A stretch of DNA of 64,000 bases from Mycobacterium sp. WUMAC-067 (lineage in GTDB: Bacteria; Actinomycetota; Actinomycetes; Mycobacteriales; Mycobacteriaceae): the NCBI RefSeq assembly GCF_020217485.1, contig NZ_JAEKMI010000022.1, positions 26,298 to 90,297 of the forward strand. The letters run 5' to 3'. Position numbers and translations under genes: made by a program. Of the stretch, positions 1-8,129 are shown one piece after another. The notes beneath the pieces are model-generated. The model was not told the origin of the DNA, searched no databases, and worked only from the letters and a program-made list of their open reading frames with translations. Numbering within the stretch: position 1 is the stretch's first letter; every line of letters starts with the position of its first letter.

Positions 1-2
1 CC

Positions 3-1256
3 GGCTGGCGCATCCTGCTCGCCGACGAGCTCGGCGTCGAGCGCCGCGACCCGACAACCGACGACGGCCCCCGACGGCGCCGCGATCGGGACTTGGTGCG
101 AACCAATACCGCGCTGTTGCTCGAGCATCAACGCGGCGTTCACCACGCGGACGTATACCTGGCCGGCACCGCCGCATTGCGGCGGCTGCGGCGGCCGCAG
201 CGCGCGCGCCGGCGAACCGACCTGCCCTCGATAGTCATCGCCACCAACCGCCTGGTCTACGGGGGTGCGGAGCGACAAAAGGCGCTCTTGGCAACGGAAT
301 TGGACCGCCGCGGTTACCCGGTCACCATCGTCTGCGTGCAGCGGTTCGGCCCACTGATCGCCGAAATCCCGAACACGGTGCGGGTGGTTCGCCAGCCTTG
401 GTGGGCGCCGATGGTCGATATCGCCGAGGGCCCGGCGGTGCTGATCACCGGCGACACCAATACCGAGGTGGGGTTTGGCACGCTGTGGCGCGCGGCCGGC
501 AGGCGCCGTCGATGGTTGGTCGCACCGCATGTCCCACCCGAGGAACACCGGCCGATCTACTCGCGCCCGCTGACCGCCGCGATGCGACGCGCGGACGGTT
601 TCATCGTTCTGGCACAACGACATTGGGACATGCTGGCCAAACAGCACCGGCTCTGGGGACGGCGCTTCGTCGCACCCAACGGTGTCACCGACAGCGGGGA
701 GCCGAGCCGTCGGCATCGAAGCGCCGGCGAACCGCTGCACCTGGTCATGCTCTCGCGCATCGTCGAGCACAAGAACCCGCATCTGCTGATCGAGGCGCTC
801 GGCGGCCTCGTCGAGGTGCCGTGGAAGCTGTCGATCTTCGGCGACGGGCCCGATCGGGAGAGGCTGCAGGAACAAACGCCCGCGGGACTGCGCGATCGGG
901 TGCAATGGCGCGGATGGTCGGCCGGGCCCGGACCGGCGCTGGCCGACGCGGATCTGCTGTGCGTTCCCAGCCGCTCCGAAGCGTTCCCGGTGGTGATCCT
1001 CGAGGCGATGGCCCGTGCGGTGCCGGTTGCGGCGTCGGCGATTTGCGCTGTCCCGGAGATGCTGGATTTCGGTGAGGCGGGATTTCTCGTCGAGCCCGTA
1101 TCCGTGTCGGGATGGCGAGAACACCTGACCCGGATCATGGCGGATCCCGATGCGCTGCCGTCGGTGGGGCAACGCGGTTACGAGCGCATGCGCAAGCACT
1201 ACACGGTGGAGGCGATGGCCGACGCCTACCTGAGCGCCATCGGAGCGGTGCTGTGA
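3..1256 (+). CDS. GT-B (family 4-like) glycosyltransferase, 5'-partial at window edge
   Basis: Probable cytoplasmic retaining glycosyltransferase of the GT4 type, transferring an activated sugar to a lipid-linked glycan. The C-terminal half shows the family pattern: a strand with SRIVEHKNP (acceptor/donor domain 2), IFGDGPDRERL, and the donor-binding segment around SRSEAFPVVILEAMA, with E-x7-E spacing. The N-terminal Rossmann half begins at SIVIATNRLVYGGAERQK. The reading frame stays open with strongly GC-rich third positions right up to the left edge. The first possible starts (TTG at 93, GTG at 96) would leave about 45 residues before the first strand, so the gene probably begins outside the window. 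Its TGA overlaps the GTG start of the next glycosyltransferase by four bases, so the two are translationally coupled. Acceptor and sugar cannot be deduced. Confidence 0.8.
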   Translation, partial: GWRILLADELGVERRDPTTDDGPRRRRDRDLVRTNTALLLEHQRGVHHADVYLAGTAALRRLRRPQRARRRTDLPSIVIATNRLVYGGAERQKALLATELDRRGYPVTIVCVQRFGPLIAEIPNTVRVVRQPWWAPMVDIAEGPAVLITGDTNTEVGFGTLWRAAGRRRRWLVAPHVPPEEHRPIYSRPLTAAMRRADGFIVLAQRHWDMLAKQHRLWGRRFVAPNGVTDSGEPSRRHRSAGEPLHLVMLSRIVEHKNPHLLIEALGGLVEVPWKLSIFGDGPDRERLQEQTPAGLRDRVQWRGWSAGPGPALADADLLCVPSRSEAFPVVILEAMARAVPVAASAICAVPEMLDFGEAGFLVEPVSVSGWREHLTRIMADPDALPSVGQRGYERMRKHYTVEAMADAYLSAIGAVL

Positions 1257-2311
1257 ATTCGCCTCGGGTGCTGTGGCTTTCGCCATGGACGCGACCGGCG
1301 GTGCGGGTGCAGGCGGAAGCGCTACAGCGCCAGGGCGCCGACGTGCTGTTGGTCACCTCCGATCAGCACCCGGAGTCGGACGCCGCGCGCGGTTACGAGT
1401 TGGTGCTCGACCCGCGATTCCGCACGGCCGCGACCTGGCTGCCGACCCTGAAAGCCTGGCGCCGCGTCCGACGGTTCCGCCCTGACATTGTTATCGCCGA
1501 GTTGGTGCGGGATCCACGCTGGATCGCGTTGGCCGGCCGCACTCCGCGTATTCAGGTGGTGCACGACGATCGACCGCACGACCCCCACGAACTGACGCCG
1601 GCCTACGAACGCGCCGTATTCGACCGCTGGGCCGCGCATTCGGCCGCCACCATCACCTACAGCGACTATGTCGCGGCCGCCATCTCCGCGCGCCGCGACG
1701 TCGCCGGCACGCCGGTGCATGTCGTGCCGTTGGCCAGCGACCTCGATCTCGACCGCGTTCCACCGTTCGTCAGGCCCGAAGGGCGCCGCGATTTCGTCAT
1801 GTTCGGCCGTCTCAATCCCTACAAGAACGTCGATGTCGTGCTGGCGGCCTGGCAGCGACATGTGGTCGGCGGGGGCTGGCGCGGCGACAACCTCGTGCTC
1901 ATCGGCGACGGGCCACTGGACGCCGACGCCCTGCCCAAACACACGCGCTGGCGCAACGGCAGCTTCCGCTACGCCGACGTCATCCCCACACTGGCCGCCG
2001 CCAAAGGGTCGATCGCCCACTATCGGCGCGCCTCACAGAGCGGCGTGCAATCGCTCTCGATGCAGCTGGGCGTGATGCCGATCGTGTCCACCGCCGGCGC
2101 GTTGCCCGAATACCAGCCGCCGGGTTTGGCCCCCGTCGGCGTCGACGACGTCGCCGGGCTCGCCGCCGCATTCGACCTCCTGGCCGATCCGGTGACCGCG
2201 GCTCAGCTCGGGGCCGACGCGGCGCGCCACTACGCGCGCCGATGCGCCGTTGACCTTGTCGCCGTGCGCTTTTTGGACGTCATCACCCAGGTGCTGGATG
2301 GGCGACGGTGA
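1253..2311 (+). CDS. GT-B (family 4-like) glycosyltransferase
   Basis: Predicted 352-residue cytoplasmic glycosyltransferase. I start it at GTG 1253, which overlaps the preceding stop as GTGA; the longer open frame to 1112 would lie inside the upstream gene. The N-terminal domain opens with PRVLWLSPWTRPAVRVQAEAL. The C-terminal domain has the MFGRLNPYKNVDVVLAAW strand-helix, LIGDGP, and the late segment SGVQSLSMQLGVMPIVST in the donor-site position. The match is weaker than for its neighbour: the usual SxxEGxP-x3-EA motif is altered (ASQSGVQSLSMQ), so it may use an unusual donor. It ends eight bases before a convergent gene. It is probably part of the same polysaccharide locus. Confidence 0.75.
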   Translation: MNSPRVLWLSPWTRPAVRVQAEALQRQGADVLLVTSDQHPESDAARGYELVLDPRFRTAATWLPTLKAWRRVRRFRPDIVIAELVRDPRWIALAGRTPRIQVVHDDRPHDPHELTPAYERAVFDRWAAHSAATITYSDYVAAAISARRDVAGTPVHVVPLASDLDLDRVPPFVRPEGRRDFVMFGRLNPYKNVDVVLAAWQRHVVGGGWRGDNLVLIGDGPLDADALPKHTRWRNGSFRYADVIPTLAAAKGSIAHYRRASQSGVQSLSMQLGVMPIVSTAGALPEYQPPGLAPVGVDDVAGLAAAFDLLADPVTAAQLGADAARHYARRCAVDLVAVRFLDVITQVLDGRR

Positions 2312-2319
2312 CGGGGCGC

Positions 2320-2805
2320 TCAGGCGAGGCCCCGCCAGAACGTCTCCAGCCATCCGGTCAGTTCGCGGGCCCGGCCCAGCGCATCGGGTGCGGCCGCTCG
2401 GGACCGCGTCGCCGCGATGGCCGCCGGAAGCTCCTCGGTTTCTCGGGCCACGGTCGCCAGTCCCGCATCCGCCATCTTCTCGGCGAACGGCAGCTGGTGC
2501 TCGTCGACGTGCTCGCCGCGCGACGAGCGACGCGGCACCAGCACGGGATGCTTTCCTTGCTCGACGCACAGCAGCGTCGATCCGGCGCCGGCGTGGGTGA
2601 CGGTGACGGAGGCCCGCCGGATCTGCGTGCACACGTCACCGAAGGACAGGAAGCGCTCGAACGCGGCGTGGCGCGGCTCGAACTTGCAGGTTCCGAGCTG
2701 CACGAAGAAGTCCTCCCCCACCGCGTCCGTGCGCGCCAGCTCGTCCACCGCGCGCGCCAGCCGGTCGAAGGGATGGACCTCCATGCCCATGATCACGAAG
2801 ATCAC
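2320..2805 (-). CDS. Alg13/PssE-like glycosyltransferase catalytic subunit
   Basis: 161-residue protein equivalent to the C-terminal, UDP-sugar-binding half of a GT28-type glycosyltransferase. It starts IFVIMGMEVHPFDRLARAVD and carries the family signature VTHAGAGSTLLCVEQGKHPVLVPRR (positions about 95-120), where Alg13, PssE and EpsE-like subunits bind the nucleotide sugar, followed by EHVDEHQLPFAEKM. GTG 2805 is chosen as start because it overlaps the stop of the upstream PssD-like gene by four bases (GTGA) and matches the family N-terminus. The longer in-frame extension to 3297 is out-of-frame translation of the partner gene. It should work only with the membrane-anchored partner encoded just upstream, adding a sugar to a polyprenyl-linked intermediate. 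Confidence 0.85.
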   Translation of the reverse strand: MIFVIMGMEVHPFDRLARAVDELARTDAVGEDFFVQLGTCKFEPRHAAFERFLSFGDVCTQIRRASVTVTHAGAGSTLLCVEQGKHPVLVPRRSSRGEHVDEHQLPFAEKMADAGLATVARETEELPAAIAATRSRAAAPDALGRARELTGWLETFWRGLA

Positions 2806-3257
2806 ACGATCCTCCCGTGGTACTCGGTGCGGGGAATCCGGTCGGCCAACTCGGGCCACTGCACGAGAAAGCGGGAGGCGAACGGCTTCACCATGCGGGC
2901 GGTGAGCGAGAGCTCGGTGATGCGGGTGATCGATTCGATGAACACGGTGGGAATCCGCAGCAGCCAGGCCAGCCAGAGGAAGGGGGCCGCCACGCCCGAT
3001 CCGGTCGTCAGGATCATGGCGGGGCGGTGGCGGATCAAAAGCCGCAGCGCCAGCAATAGATTGCGCAGCAGGTTGGGCACGTTGCGGACCGTCGGGTGCG
3101 CGGCCCAGTAGACCTCCTGCTCGTCGCGCAGCAGGTAACGGGCATCGGCGGTCCCGAAGCTCACCCAAAACCGATCCTTGTCCTGCCAGAACTCCCGCAG
3201 GCAGAACATCTCGTAAATGTGCCCGCCGGAGGATGCGATGAGGAGCAGCCGGCCCAT
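2802..3257 (-). CDS. Alg14/PssD-like glycosyltransferase membrane-anchor subunit
   Basis: 151-residue partner of the Alg13/PssE-like subunit. It begins MGRLLLIASSGGHIYEM, where SSGGH is the classical Alg14/PssD N-terminal motif, continues through a hydrophobic helix-rich stretch (about residues 60-100, LLLALRLLIRH and FLWLAWLLRIPTVFIES), and ends near FLVQWPEL. Alg14-type proteins recruit the catalytic half to the membrane and help bind the lipid acceptor. ATG 3257 is the only start that gives the motif at the N-terminus. This is the first gene of a two-gene minus-strand operon divergent from the oxidoreductase at 3471. The split architecture is known for exopolysaccharide assembly in Rhizobium and streptococci; the sugar is unknown here. 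Confidence 0.85.
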   Translation of the reverse strand: MGRLLLIASSGGHIYEMFCLREFWQDKDRFWVSFGTADARYLLRDEQEVYWAAHPTVRNVPNLLRNLLLALRLLIRHRPAMILTTGSGVAAPFLWLAWLLRIPTVFIESITRITELSLTARMVKPFASRFLVQWPELADRIPRTEYHGRIV

Positions 3258-3470
3258 GTCTCCCCTCGGTTGAGGCGCGCGCCGATCTTTCCGGCAACGT
3301 CGCGACGATCCCGTGTTAGAGACTAACTCCCGTCGCGGCCGGCGCCGGGATGCCGACAGCGAAGAGATCGACGAGATTTCGCGATGAGGATCCGGCCGGA
3401 TGCTAACGTCCACGTTGGCGGGCCGTACACGTTGCCGATGCGGCACTCGGAGTGAGTAAAGGCGCGGACG
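3258..3470. promoter_or_regulatory. Divergent intergenic region between pssD-like and Gfo/Idh genes
   Basis: 213-base gene-free interval separating two divergent transcription units, so it must hold both promoters. An AAAGG-like ribosome binding sequence lies about eight bases before ATG 3471. I see no convincing operator palindrome or riboswitch. Confidence 0.5.
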
Positions 3471-4592
3471 ATGATTCGAACGGCCATAGTCGGTCTGGGC
3501 AAGATGGGTCTTTCGCACCTTGCGATCCTTCGCACGCACCCGGATCTCGACGTGGTCGGCGTCTGTGACTCCGCCGGCTATGTGCGCGACATCCTGGCCA
3601 AGTACACCGGTCTGGAGTGCTACGACGATTTCGATCGGATGCTGGCGCAGACGAAGGCCGAAGCGGTTGTCGTCGCCGTTCCATCACGGCTGCATGCGCC
3701 GATGGTCGAAAAGGCCCTTGCCCGAGGGACACACGTCTTCTGCGAGAAGCCGTTCGTCCTCGATGTCCGGGACGGGGAGCGACTTGTGACGCTCGCGGAG
3801 AGCAATCGACTCGTCACGCAGGTCGGCTATCACTGCCGCTTCATCGGCGCCTTCCAAGAGGCGGCACGTATCGTCGCGTCGGGCGCTCTCGGGCAGGTGC
3901 ACCATGTGCGCGCCGAGGCATACGGCCCGGTCGTCCTTCGCCCGAAGGGAAGCACGTGGCGCGGCGTGAAGGCCGAAGGCGGGGGCGCCCTCTACGACTA
4001 CGCCTGCCACGCCATCGATTTGATGAACTTCATCGCCGGCGTGCCCCATTCGGTCGACGGAGTCGTCCGGCACAGCGTTTTCTCGCGCGACGTCGACGAC
4101 GAGGTCTACTGCACGATGCGCTACGACAACGGCGCGAGCGGCCAGTTGTGCGTGAACTGGAGCGACGAGAGCTTTCGCAAGATGTCGACGAAGGTCTCGG
4201 CGTGGGGAACCAACGGCCGGGTCGTCGCTGATCGTCAGGAATGCCAGATCTACCTTCGCGAGACGCACCCCGGCTTTCCCGATTTGGGGCCGGGATGGAC
4301 GATCCGCTACACGACCGATCTCACCGACGAGGTCTGGTATTACCTTCGGGGCGAGGAGTATTCGGCGCAGATCGACTATTTCGCCCAGAGCATCAAGCAC
4401 AACCGGGTGAATGGCCAGAACACATTTCGCTCGGCGCTCGACGTCGATCGTGTGGTCGACATGATCACCGGTGCCGCCGTCAGCGGAGGTCCCCCGCCGC
4501 CGCAGGCGGCCGCGAACGGCTCCCCGCGCGGCTCGCTGCGGCGCGAGCTCGTCGCGCGCATCAGGAAACTCACCTCCCCGAGGGCGTCGTGA
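3471..4592 (+). CDS. Gfo/Idh/MocA-family NAD(P)-dependent sugar dehydrogenase
   Basis: 373-residue cytoplasmic oxidoreductase. The N-terminal Rossmann fold is clear (AIVGLGKMGLSHLAIL, GxGxMG at about residues 8-13), followed by the family EKP motif in HVFCEKPFVLD at about residue 94, whose lysine contacts cofactor and substrate. The C-terminal α/β domain contains EGGGALYDYACHAIDLMNFI, with the expected D-x3-H at the active site. Relatives oxidise or isomerise nucleotide sugars (for example WlbA-type UDP-sugar 3-dehydrogenases) or inositol; substrate cannot be read from sequence. It overlaps or directly abuts the aldo/keto-reductase-like gene downstream and is opposite in orientation to the wzy-wzc operon. 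A role in making an oxidised or amino sugar for the polysaccharide is inference. Confidence 0.85.
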   Translation: MIRTAIVGLGKMGLSHLAILRTHPDLDVVGVCDSAGYVRDILAKYTGLECYDDFDRMLAQTKAEAVVVAVPSRLHAPMVEKALARGTHVFCEKPFVLDVRDGERLVTLAESNRLVTQVGYHCRFIGAFQEAARIVASGALGQVHHVRAEAYGPVVLRPKGSTWRGVKAEGGGALYDYACHAIDLMNFIAGVPHSVDGVVRHSVFSRDVDDEVYCTMRYDNGASGQLCVNWSDESFRKMSTKVSAWGTNGRVVADRQECQIYLRETHPGFPDLGPGWTIRYTTDLTDEVWYYLRGEEYSAQIDYFAQSIKHNRVNGQNTFRSALDVDRVVDMITGAAVSGGPPPPQAAANGSPRGSLRRELVARIRKLTSPRAS

Positions 4593-4594
4593 CC

Positions 4595-5464
4595 ATGGAC
4601 CGGGTGCTCTTCGGCGACAACCAATTCTTCGGCGTCAACCACATGTCCGAGGACAAAGCGCGCGCGCAGGCGATACGGTTTCAGCACCTGCCGGCCGTGC
4701 TGGCGACGCTGGACGCCGCGTACCAGGAAGGCATCCGCACGTTCGTCTGCACGACGCACGATCGTGTCGGCGAAATCTGCGATCATTTCCGCGCCAACCG
4801 AACCCGATACCCCGACTACGTCTTCTACCCGTGCATGCCGTATGCCCACAAGTACGCCAACGCCGTGACCGAGTTCGGCATGGTGGAGGCGCTCCGAAAG
4901 TTCCTGCCCGACGACGGGGCCGTCAAGTCGATGTTCAAGGGCGGTGTCGCCATCGCGAGCAAGGACATCGAGCCGATCATGCAGCTTCTGGTCGACGCCG
5001 AGATGAAGATGTTCGCCGGACTGTCCACGCCCGTCATCTTCATTCAAAACGTCGTCACCGACCTGCTTCTCGGCCTGGGCATGAACGAGGGCTTCCGGTT
5101 TTTCTCCGACCACGTGCGGCTCAAGTACGGTGCCGAGCCAGGCTTCATCACGATGAATCTCCCACGCCTGCTCGATGCCCTCGACGGACAGGGAATCGAG
5201 AACCCGATCGTGTGCGCCAATTTCAATAAGATCGGCTTCCGGATGTGTGGCGGCATCGAGCTCTACGAGAGGACGATTAGTGAGCGCCGCTGCCGGCTGA
5301 TCGCGATGTCGGTGCTCGCCTCGGGCGCGATCCCGCCCCGCGAGGCCATCGACTACGTGTGCGGCCAGCCGCAGATCCATTCGATCGTATTCGGCGCATC
5401 CAGCCGTGCGAACATCCGGCAGACGAAGTCCCTGATCGACGAGCTCTGGCCGATTCCGACGTAG
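4595..5464 (+). CDS. Aldo/keto-reductase-like TIM-barrel protein of unknown substrate
   Basis: 289-residue protein starting at ATG 4595; GTG 4589, overlapping the previous stop, is the alternative. Its C-terminus (ASGAIPPREAIDYVCGQPQIHSIVFGASS, then IRQTKSLIDELW) closely resembles the last strand-helix unit of aldo/keto reductases, and the opening VLFGDNQFFGVNHMSED resembles the first barrel strand. The catalytic Asp-x4-Tyr and Lys/His tetrad is not recognisable: where D-T-A-x-x-Y should stand the protein reads TFVCTTHDRVGE. It may therefore bind sugars or nucleotides without classical reductase chemistry, or use a different mechanism such as lyase/epimerase activity. It is coupled to the Gfo/Idh dehydrogenase and ends 14 bases from the convergent GMC gene. 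Confidence 0.65.
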   Translation: MDRVLFGDNQFFGVNHMSEDKARAQAIRFQHLPAVLATLDAAYQEGIRTFVCTTHDRVGEICDHFRANRTRYPDYVFYPCMPYAHKYANAVTEFGMVEALRKFLPDDGAVKSMFKGGVAIASKDIEPIMQLLVDAEMKMFAGLSTPVIFIQNVVTDLLLGLGMNEGFRFFSDHVRLKYGAEPGFITMNLPRLLDALDGQGIENPIVCANFNKIGFRMCGGIELYERTISERRCRLIAMSVLASGAIPPREAIDYVCGQPQIHSIVFGASSRANIRQTKSLIDELWPIPT

Positions 5465-5478
5465 GTCCTGGACGCGGG

Positions 5479-7176
5479 TTAGCTTGAATCCGTTGACGTG
5501 CAGGCTGTTCGCGCCTTAGCCAGACGCTCCGCGAGCCGCACGCCCAGCGCGATCCCGAGCAGCGTCGGGTTGGCCTGGCTCGATGTCGGCAACACCGAGG
5601 TGCTGGCAACGTAGAGCCCGCGAACGCCGTGGACTTGCAGGTGCGGGTCGACGACGCCGCCTTCCGGCGATGTCGACATCCGGGTGGTTCCCGCCTGGTG
5701 GAAACCGGCCCGCTTCTCCATGTAGGCACGTACCGAGGCTTCGACGTCGTCGGTCAGCCACTCCACGTATCCCACACCGTGGCGACGAAGGTGTTCATCG
5801 ACCGCGACGATGGCCCTGCGCACACTCGCGTAATCGGCTTCGGAGAAGTGCATCCGGGTGCGAATCCTCCTCATGCCGAGGGCGTCTCGCTCATCGGTCA
5901 GTTCGACCCGGCTCTCCTGGTGCGGAAGGTGCTCACCGTGGTACTGGAGCAGGTAGCGATTGTCGGCGCTCTTCACGAAGAACCCGGGCACCTTGCGGCC
6001 CCTGCGGACGAACCGCGCGTAGCAGAACACGATGGCGAACCCGAGGGAACCGAACAGGTCTCGGACAACATTGCCCAGATGCGCGAGGATCCGTGGCGAC
6101 CCGTCCGTCTTGGTGTGCGCCTCGCGGATCGCCCCGGCGAGCAGGAAACGGCCGATCGGGGAGATCAGCGTCAGGTACACCCCGGACAAGATTCCGCTTC
6201 CGTGGCTCGGGTCGCTGATCGGCGGATTCACCAAGAAGATTGCGGCGTTGGGCATTCCGTTCTGGCGCAGCAGCTGCGGGTGGAAGGTGAAGCGCCGGCG
6301 AACATACACCCCGTCGTTGTCCCGCTCGTAGCCGTGGATGACCTCGTCGGTGGTGAATTGCACGCGCGCGACCCGGGCTTCGACGTGCGCCATGTACCAG
6401 CGCCCCAGGTGCCCGCCCGCGTTCCCCAGCCCCCCGGGGTGATGGCGATCCGACGCCAGCAGCAGGCGGGTGGCCTCCAAACCGCCGGTCGCGATGACGT
6501 AATCCGTCGCCACCACTGTCCCCTTGCCACCGTTGAGCGCCTTGACCACCAGGTGGTCGACGGCGTCGCCGGCCGGTGTCGTCACGATTTCGGTACACGT
6601 GAGGCCGGTCCATAGCGTGAGAGGGGACGCTTTCCGCAACGTCGTGCGGTACCGACGCCCGAAACGGGTTGGTAGCGCCCAGCGCTCGAGATCCGTCGTG
6701 CGCACGTCACCGTCGGGGAGCCCCCCGATCAAGTCGCGATGCGCGATCTCGGGAAGGTCGCGCGCATTGAATGCCGCCCGACCGCACACCGCCCAATCAC
6801 AGGCCCGCTGGAGATACGGCTCGACATCGTCGTGTCCGATGGGCCACGGCGCCTGCGCGGTGATGGATCGATCCTCGAAATCGATGGGGTCGAACTTGAC
6901 GCAGCGTCCGCCCCAGAGCGCCGACGTTCCGCCGACCTGCCGGCGGACCGTTAGCTCGCTACGCGAATGGAAGTAGTCGTCGTGCCGCGAATCGAACATC
7001 GAAAGCGCTTGCGCCGCCGCATCGTTGCGTTCGAGGCCACTCTCTAGGAGGACCACCTGCACGCCCGAACCAACGAGTTCCAGCGCGGTCGCGATGCCGA
7101 TCGGGCCGGCCCCGATGACCACCACGTCCGCCTCGATCCTCATGCCGCCGGCGAAGTCCTTCATGTCGCGAATCAC
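5479..7176 (-). CDS. GMC-family FAD-dependent oxidoreductase
   Basis: About 565 residues. FAD-binding dinucleotide fold VVVIGAGPIGIATALEL near the N-terminus; QVGGTSALWGGRCVKFDPIDF is the GMC substrate/FAD loop; the C-terminal GMC domain has FHQAGTTRMSTSPEGGVVD and SQANPTLLGIALGVRLAE, carrying the catalytic His and Asn. Such enzymes oxidise alcohol groups of sugars or sterols. I start at GTG 7176, which overlaps the upstream stop (GTGA) and has a GAGAGGG ribosome site about nine bases before; ATG 7164 is possible. This is the last gene of the minus-strand operon wzc-like, wzy-like, glycosyltransferase, aldo/keto reductase, GMC. The context suggests oxidation of a sugar or lipid-linked intermediate; the substrate is not known. 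Confidence 0.85.
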   Translation of the reverse strand: MIRDMKDFAGGMRIEADVVVIGAGPIGIATALELVGSGVQVVLLESGLERNDAAAQALSMFDSRHDDYFHSRSELTVRRQVGGTSALWGGRCVKFDPIDFEDRSITAQAPWPIGHDDVEPYLQRACDWAVCGRAAFNARDLPEIAHRDLIGGLPDGDVRTTDLERWALPTRFGRRYRTTLRKASPLTLWTGLTCTEIVTTPAGDAVDHLVVKALNGGKGTVVATDYVIATGGLEATRLLLASDRHHPGGLGNAGGHLGRWYMAHVEARVARVQFTTDEVIHGYERDNDGVYVRRRFTFHPQLLRQNGMPNAAIFLVNPPISDPSHGSGILSGVYLTLISPIGRFLLAGAIREAHTKTDGSPRILAHLGNVVRDLFGSLGFAIVFCYARFVRRGRKVPGFFVKSADNRYLLQYHGEHLPHQESRVELTDERDALGMRRIRTRMHFSEADYASVRRAIVAVDEHLRRHGVGYVEWLTDDVEASVRAYMEKRAGFHQAGTTRMSTSPEGGVVDPHLQVHGVRGLYVASTSVLPTSSQANPTLLGIALGVRLAERLAKARTACTSTDSS

Positions 7177-8129
7177 GCCGCTGCACCCTCTCGAAACTCC
7201 TTGACGAGAGCGAGGAACCGTGTGAGGGTCTCGGCATCGGGTGGCGACGAGACGGCGTTCGCGGCTTCGGAGACCCGCTGGGGCCTGGTGGTGCTGTAAA
7301 GGATTGCGCGGCAACCCATTGCGGCGAAGGATGAGGCGAGAATCAGCCTGGGCAGCACGCCGGGGGCCAGCGGATCGGCCTGCAGGGCTTCGCGCCAGCG
7401 CCCCGCCAATCCAGGGTCCGCCAGCAGGGCGCCCGAGAGCTTCCGGTACGGACCATCGAGGACACCGAACGCGAGATCGGCCGGTCGCGGCGAAGGATTG
7501 AGCAAGTCGCTGCGGAGTTGGCTGACTGCCCGCGGCGCGAATGCGCGGACGAAGTCGACGTCGAGCCCCTCGTCCTGCGAGACACCCCAGGCGCGAATCT
7601 TCCCCTGTTGGCTTGCCCGCTCAAAGAATTCGCGGAGTTCGTCGGCTGCGACGGTGTCCTGAGGCCGTGGGGCGTGCACGAAAAGGATGTCGACGTAGTC
7701 GACGCCGAGGGCCGCCAGGCTCTCGTCAAGGCTGCGCGCCGCGACGGCCGCGTCGTACACCCGGCCGGTCGCCGGCGGCGCCTGCCGCCGCTTGACGATA
7801 CGGCGCAGCGCGGGCGCCTTTTTCAGCAGCGCTCGGGCCGGGGCCTGGAATCGGCCGAGCCGCCGCGCCGCGCCGCCGACCTCGATGCCGAACTTGGTGG
7901 CAATGGTCACGCTGTCGCGGTCGACGGTGCGCAGGAAGGCCCCCAGCTCCGCCTCGGCCATCCCGAGCCCGTACATCCGCGCGGTGTCGAAGTGGGTGAT
8001 GCCGCTGTCCACGGCGCCGGCGAGCACCGCCATCCGTTCCTTGCGGGACGGCGACTGCATCAGTGCGCCGCATCCGAAACCGATTGCGCTGACCGCCAAT
8101 TGCGGTCCCTGCAGTTCAACCCGCCGCAA
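7173..8129 (-). CDS. Aldo/keto reductase
   Basis: 318-residue NAD(P)H-dependent reductase with a complete catalytic tetrad: Asp and Tyr in HFDTARMYGLGMAE, Lys in IATKFGIE, His in LFVHAPRPQD. The barrel closes with a late GCRAILYSTTRPQRVSEAANA segment. Start is uncertain: TTG 8129 gives RRVELQGPQLAVSAIGFGCG, matching the family N-terminus, and overlaps the preceding glycosyltransferase by 14 bases; the open frame continues upstream but inside that gene. The enzyme sits between a glycosyltransferase and the GMC oxidoreductase in an overlapping operon. A paired oxidation/reduction that inverts or modifies a sugar hydroxyl is plausible but unproved. Confidence 0.8.
   Translation of the reverse strand: MRRVELQGPQLAVSAIGFGCGALMQSPSRKERMAVLAGAVDSGITHFDTARMYGLGMAEAELGAFLRTVDRDSVTIATKFGIEVGGAARRLGRFQAPARALLKKAPALRRIVKRRQAPPATGRVYDAAVAARSLDESLAALGVDYVDILFVHAPRPQDTVAADELREFFERASQQGKIRAWGVSQDEGLDVDFVRAFAPRAVSQLRSDLLNPSPRPADLAFGVLDGPYRKLSGALLADPGLAGRWREALQADPLAPGVLPRLILASSFAAMGCRAILYSTTRPQRVSEAANAVSSPPDAETLTRFLALVKEFREGAAA

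Noticed and set aside
1112..1252. Upstream extension of the second glycosyltransferase
   Set aside because: It lies inside the preceding glycosyltransferase in another frame; GTG 1253 gives the proper N-terminal strand.
2806..3297. N-terminal extension of the PssE-like frame to make a 325-residue protein
   Set aside because: The extra residues are an out-of-frame reading of the PssD-like gene; the GTGA overlap at 2802-2805 and the two family N-termini support two genes.
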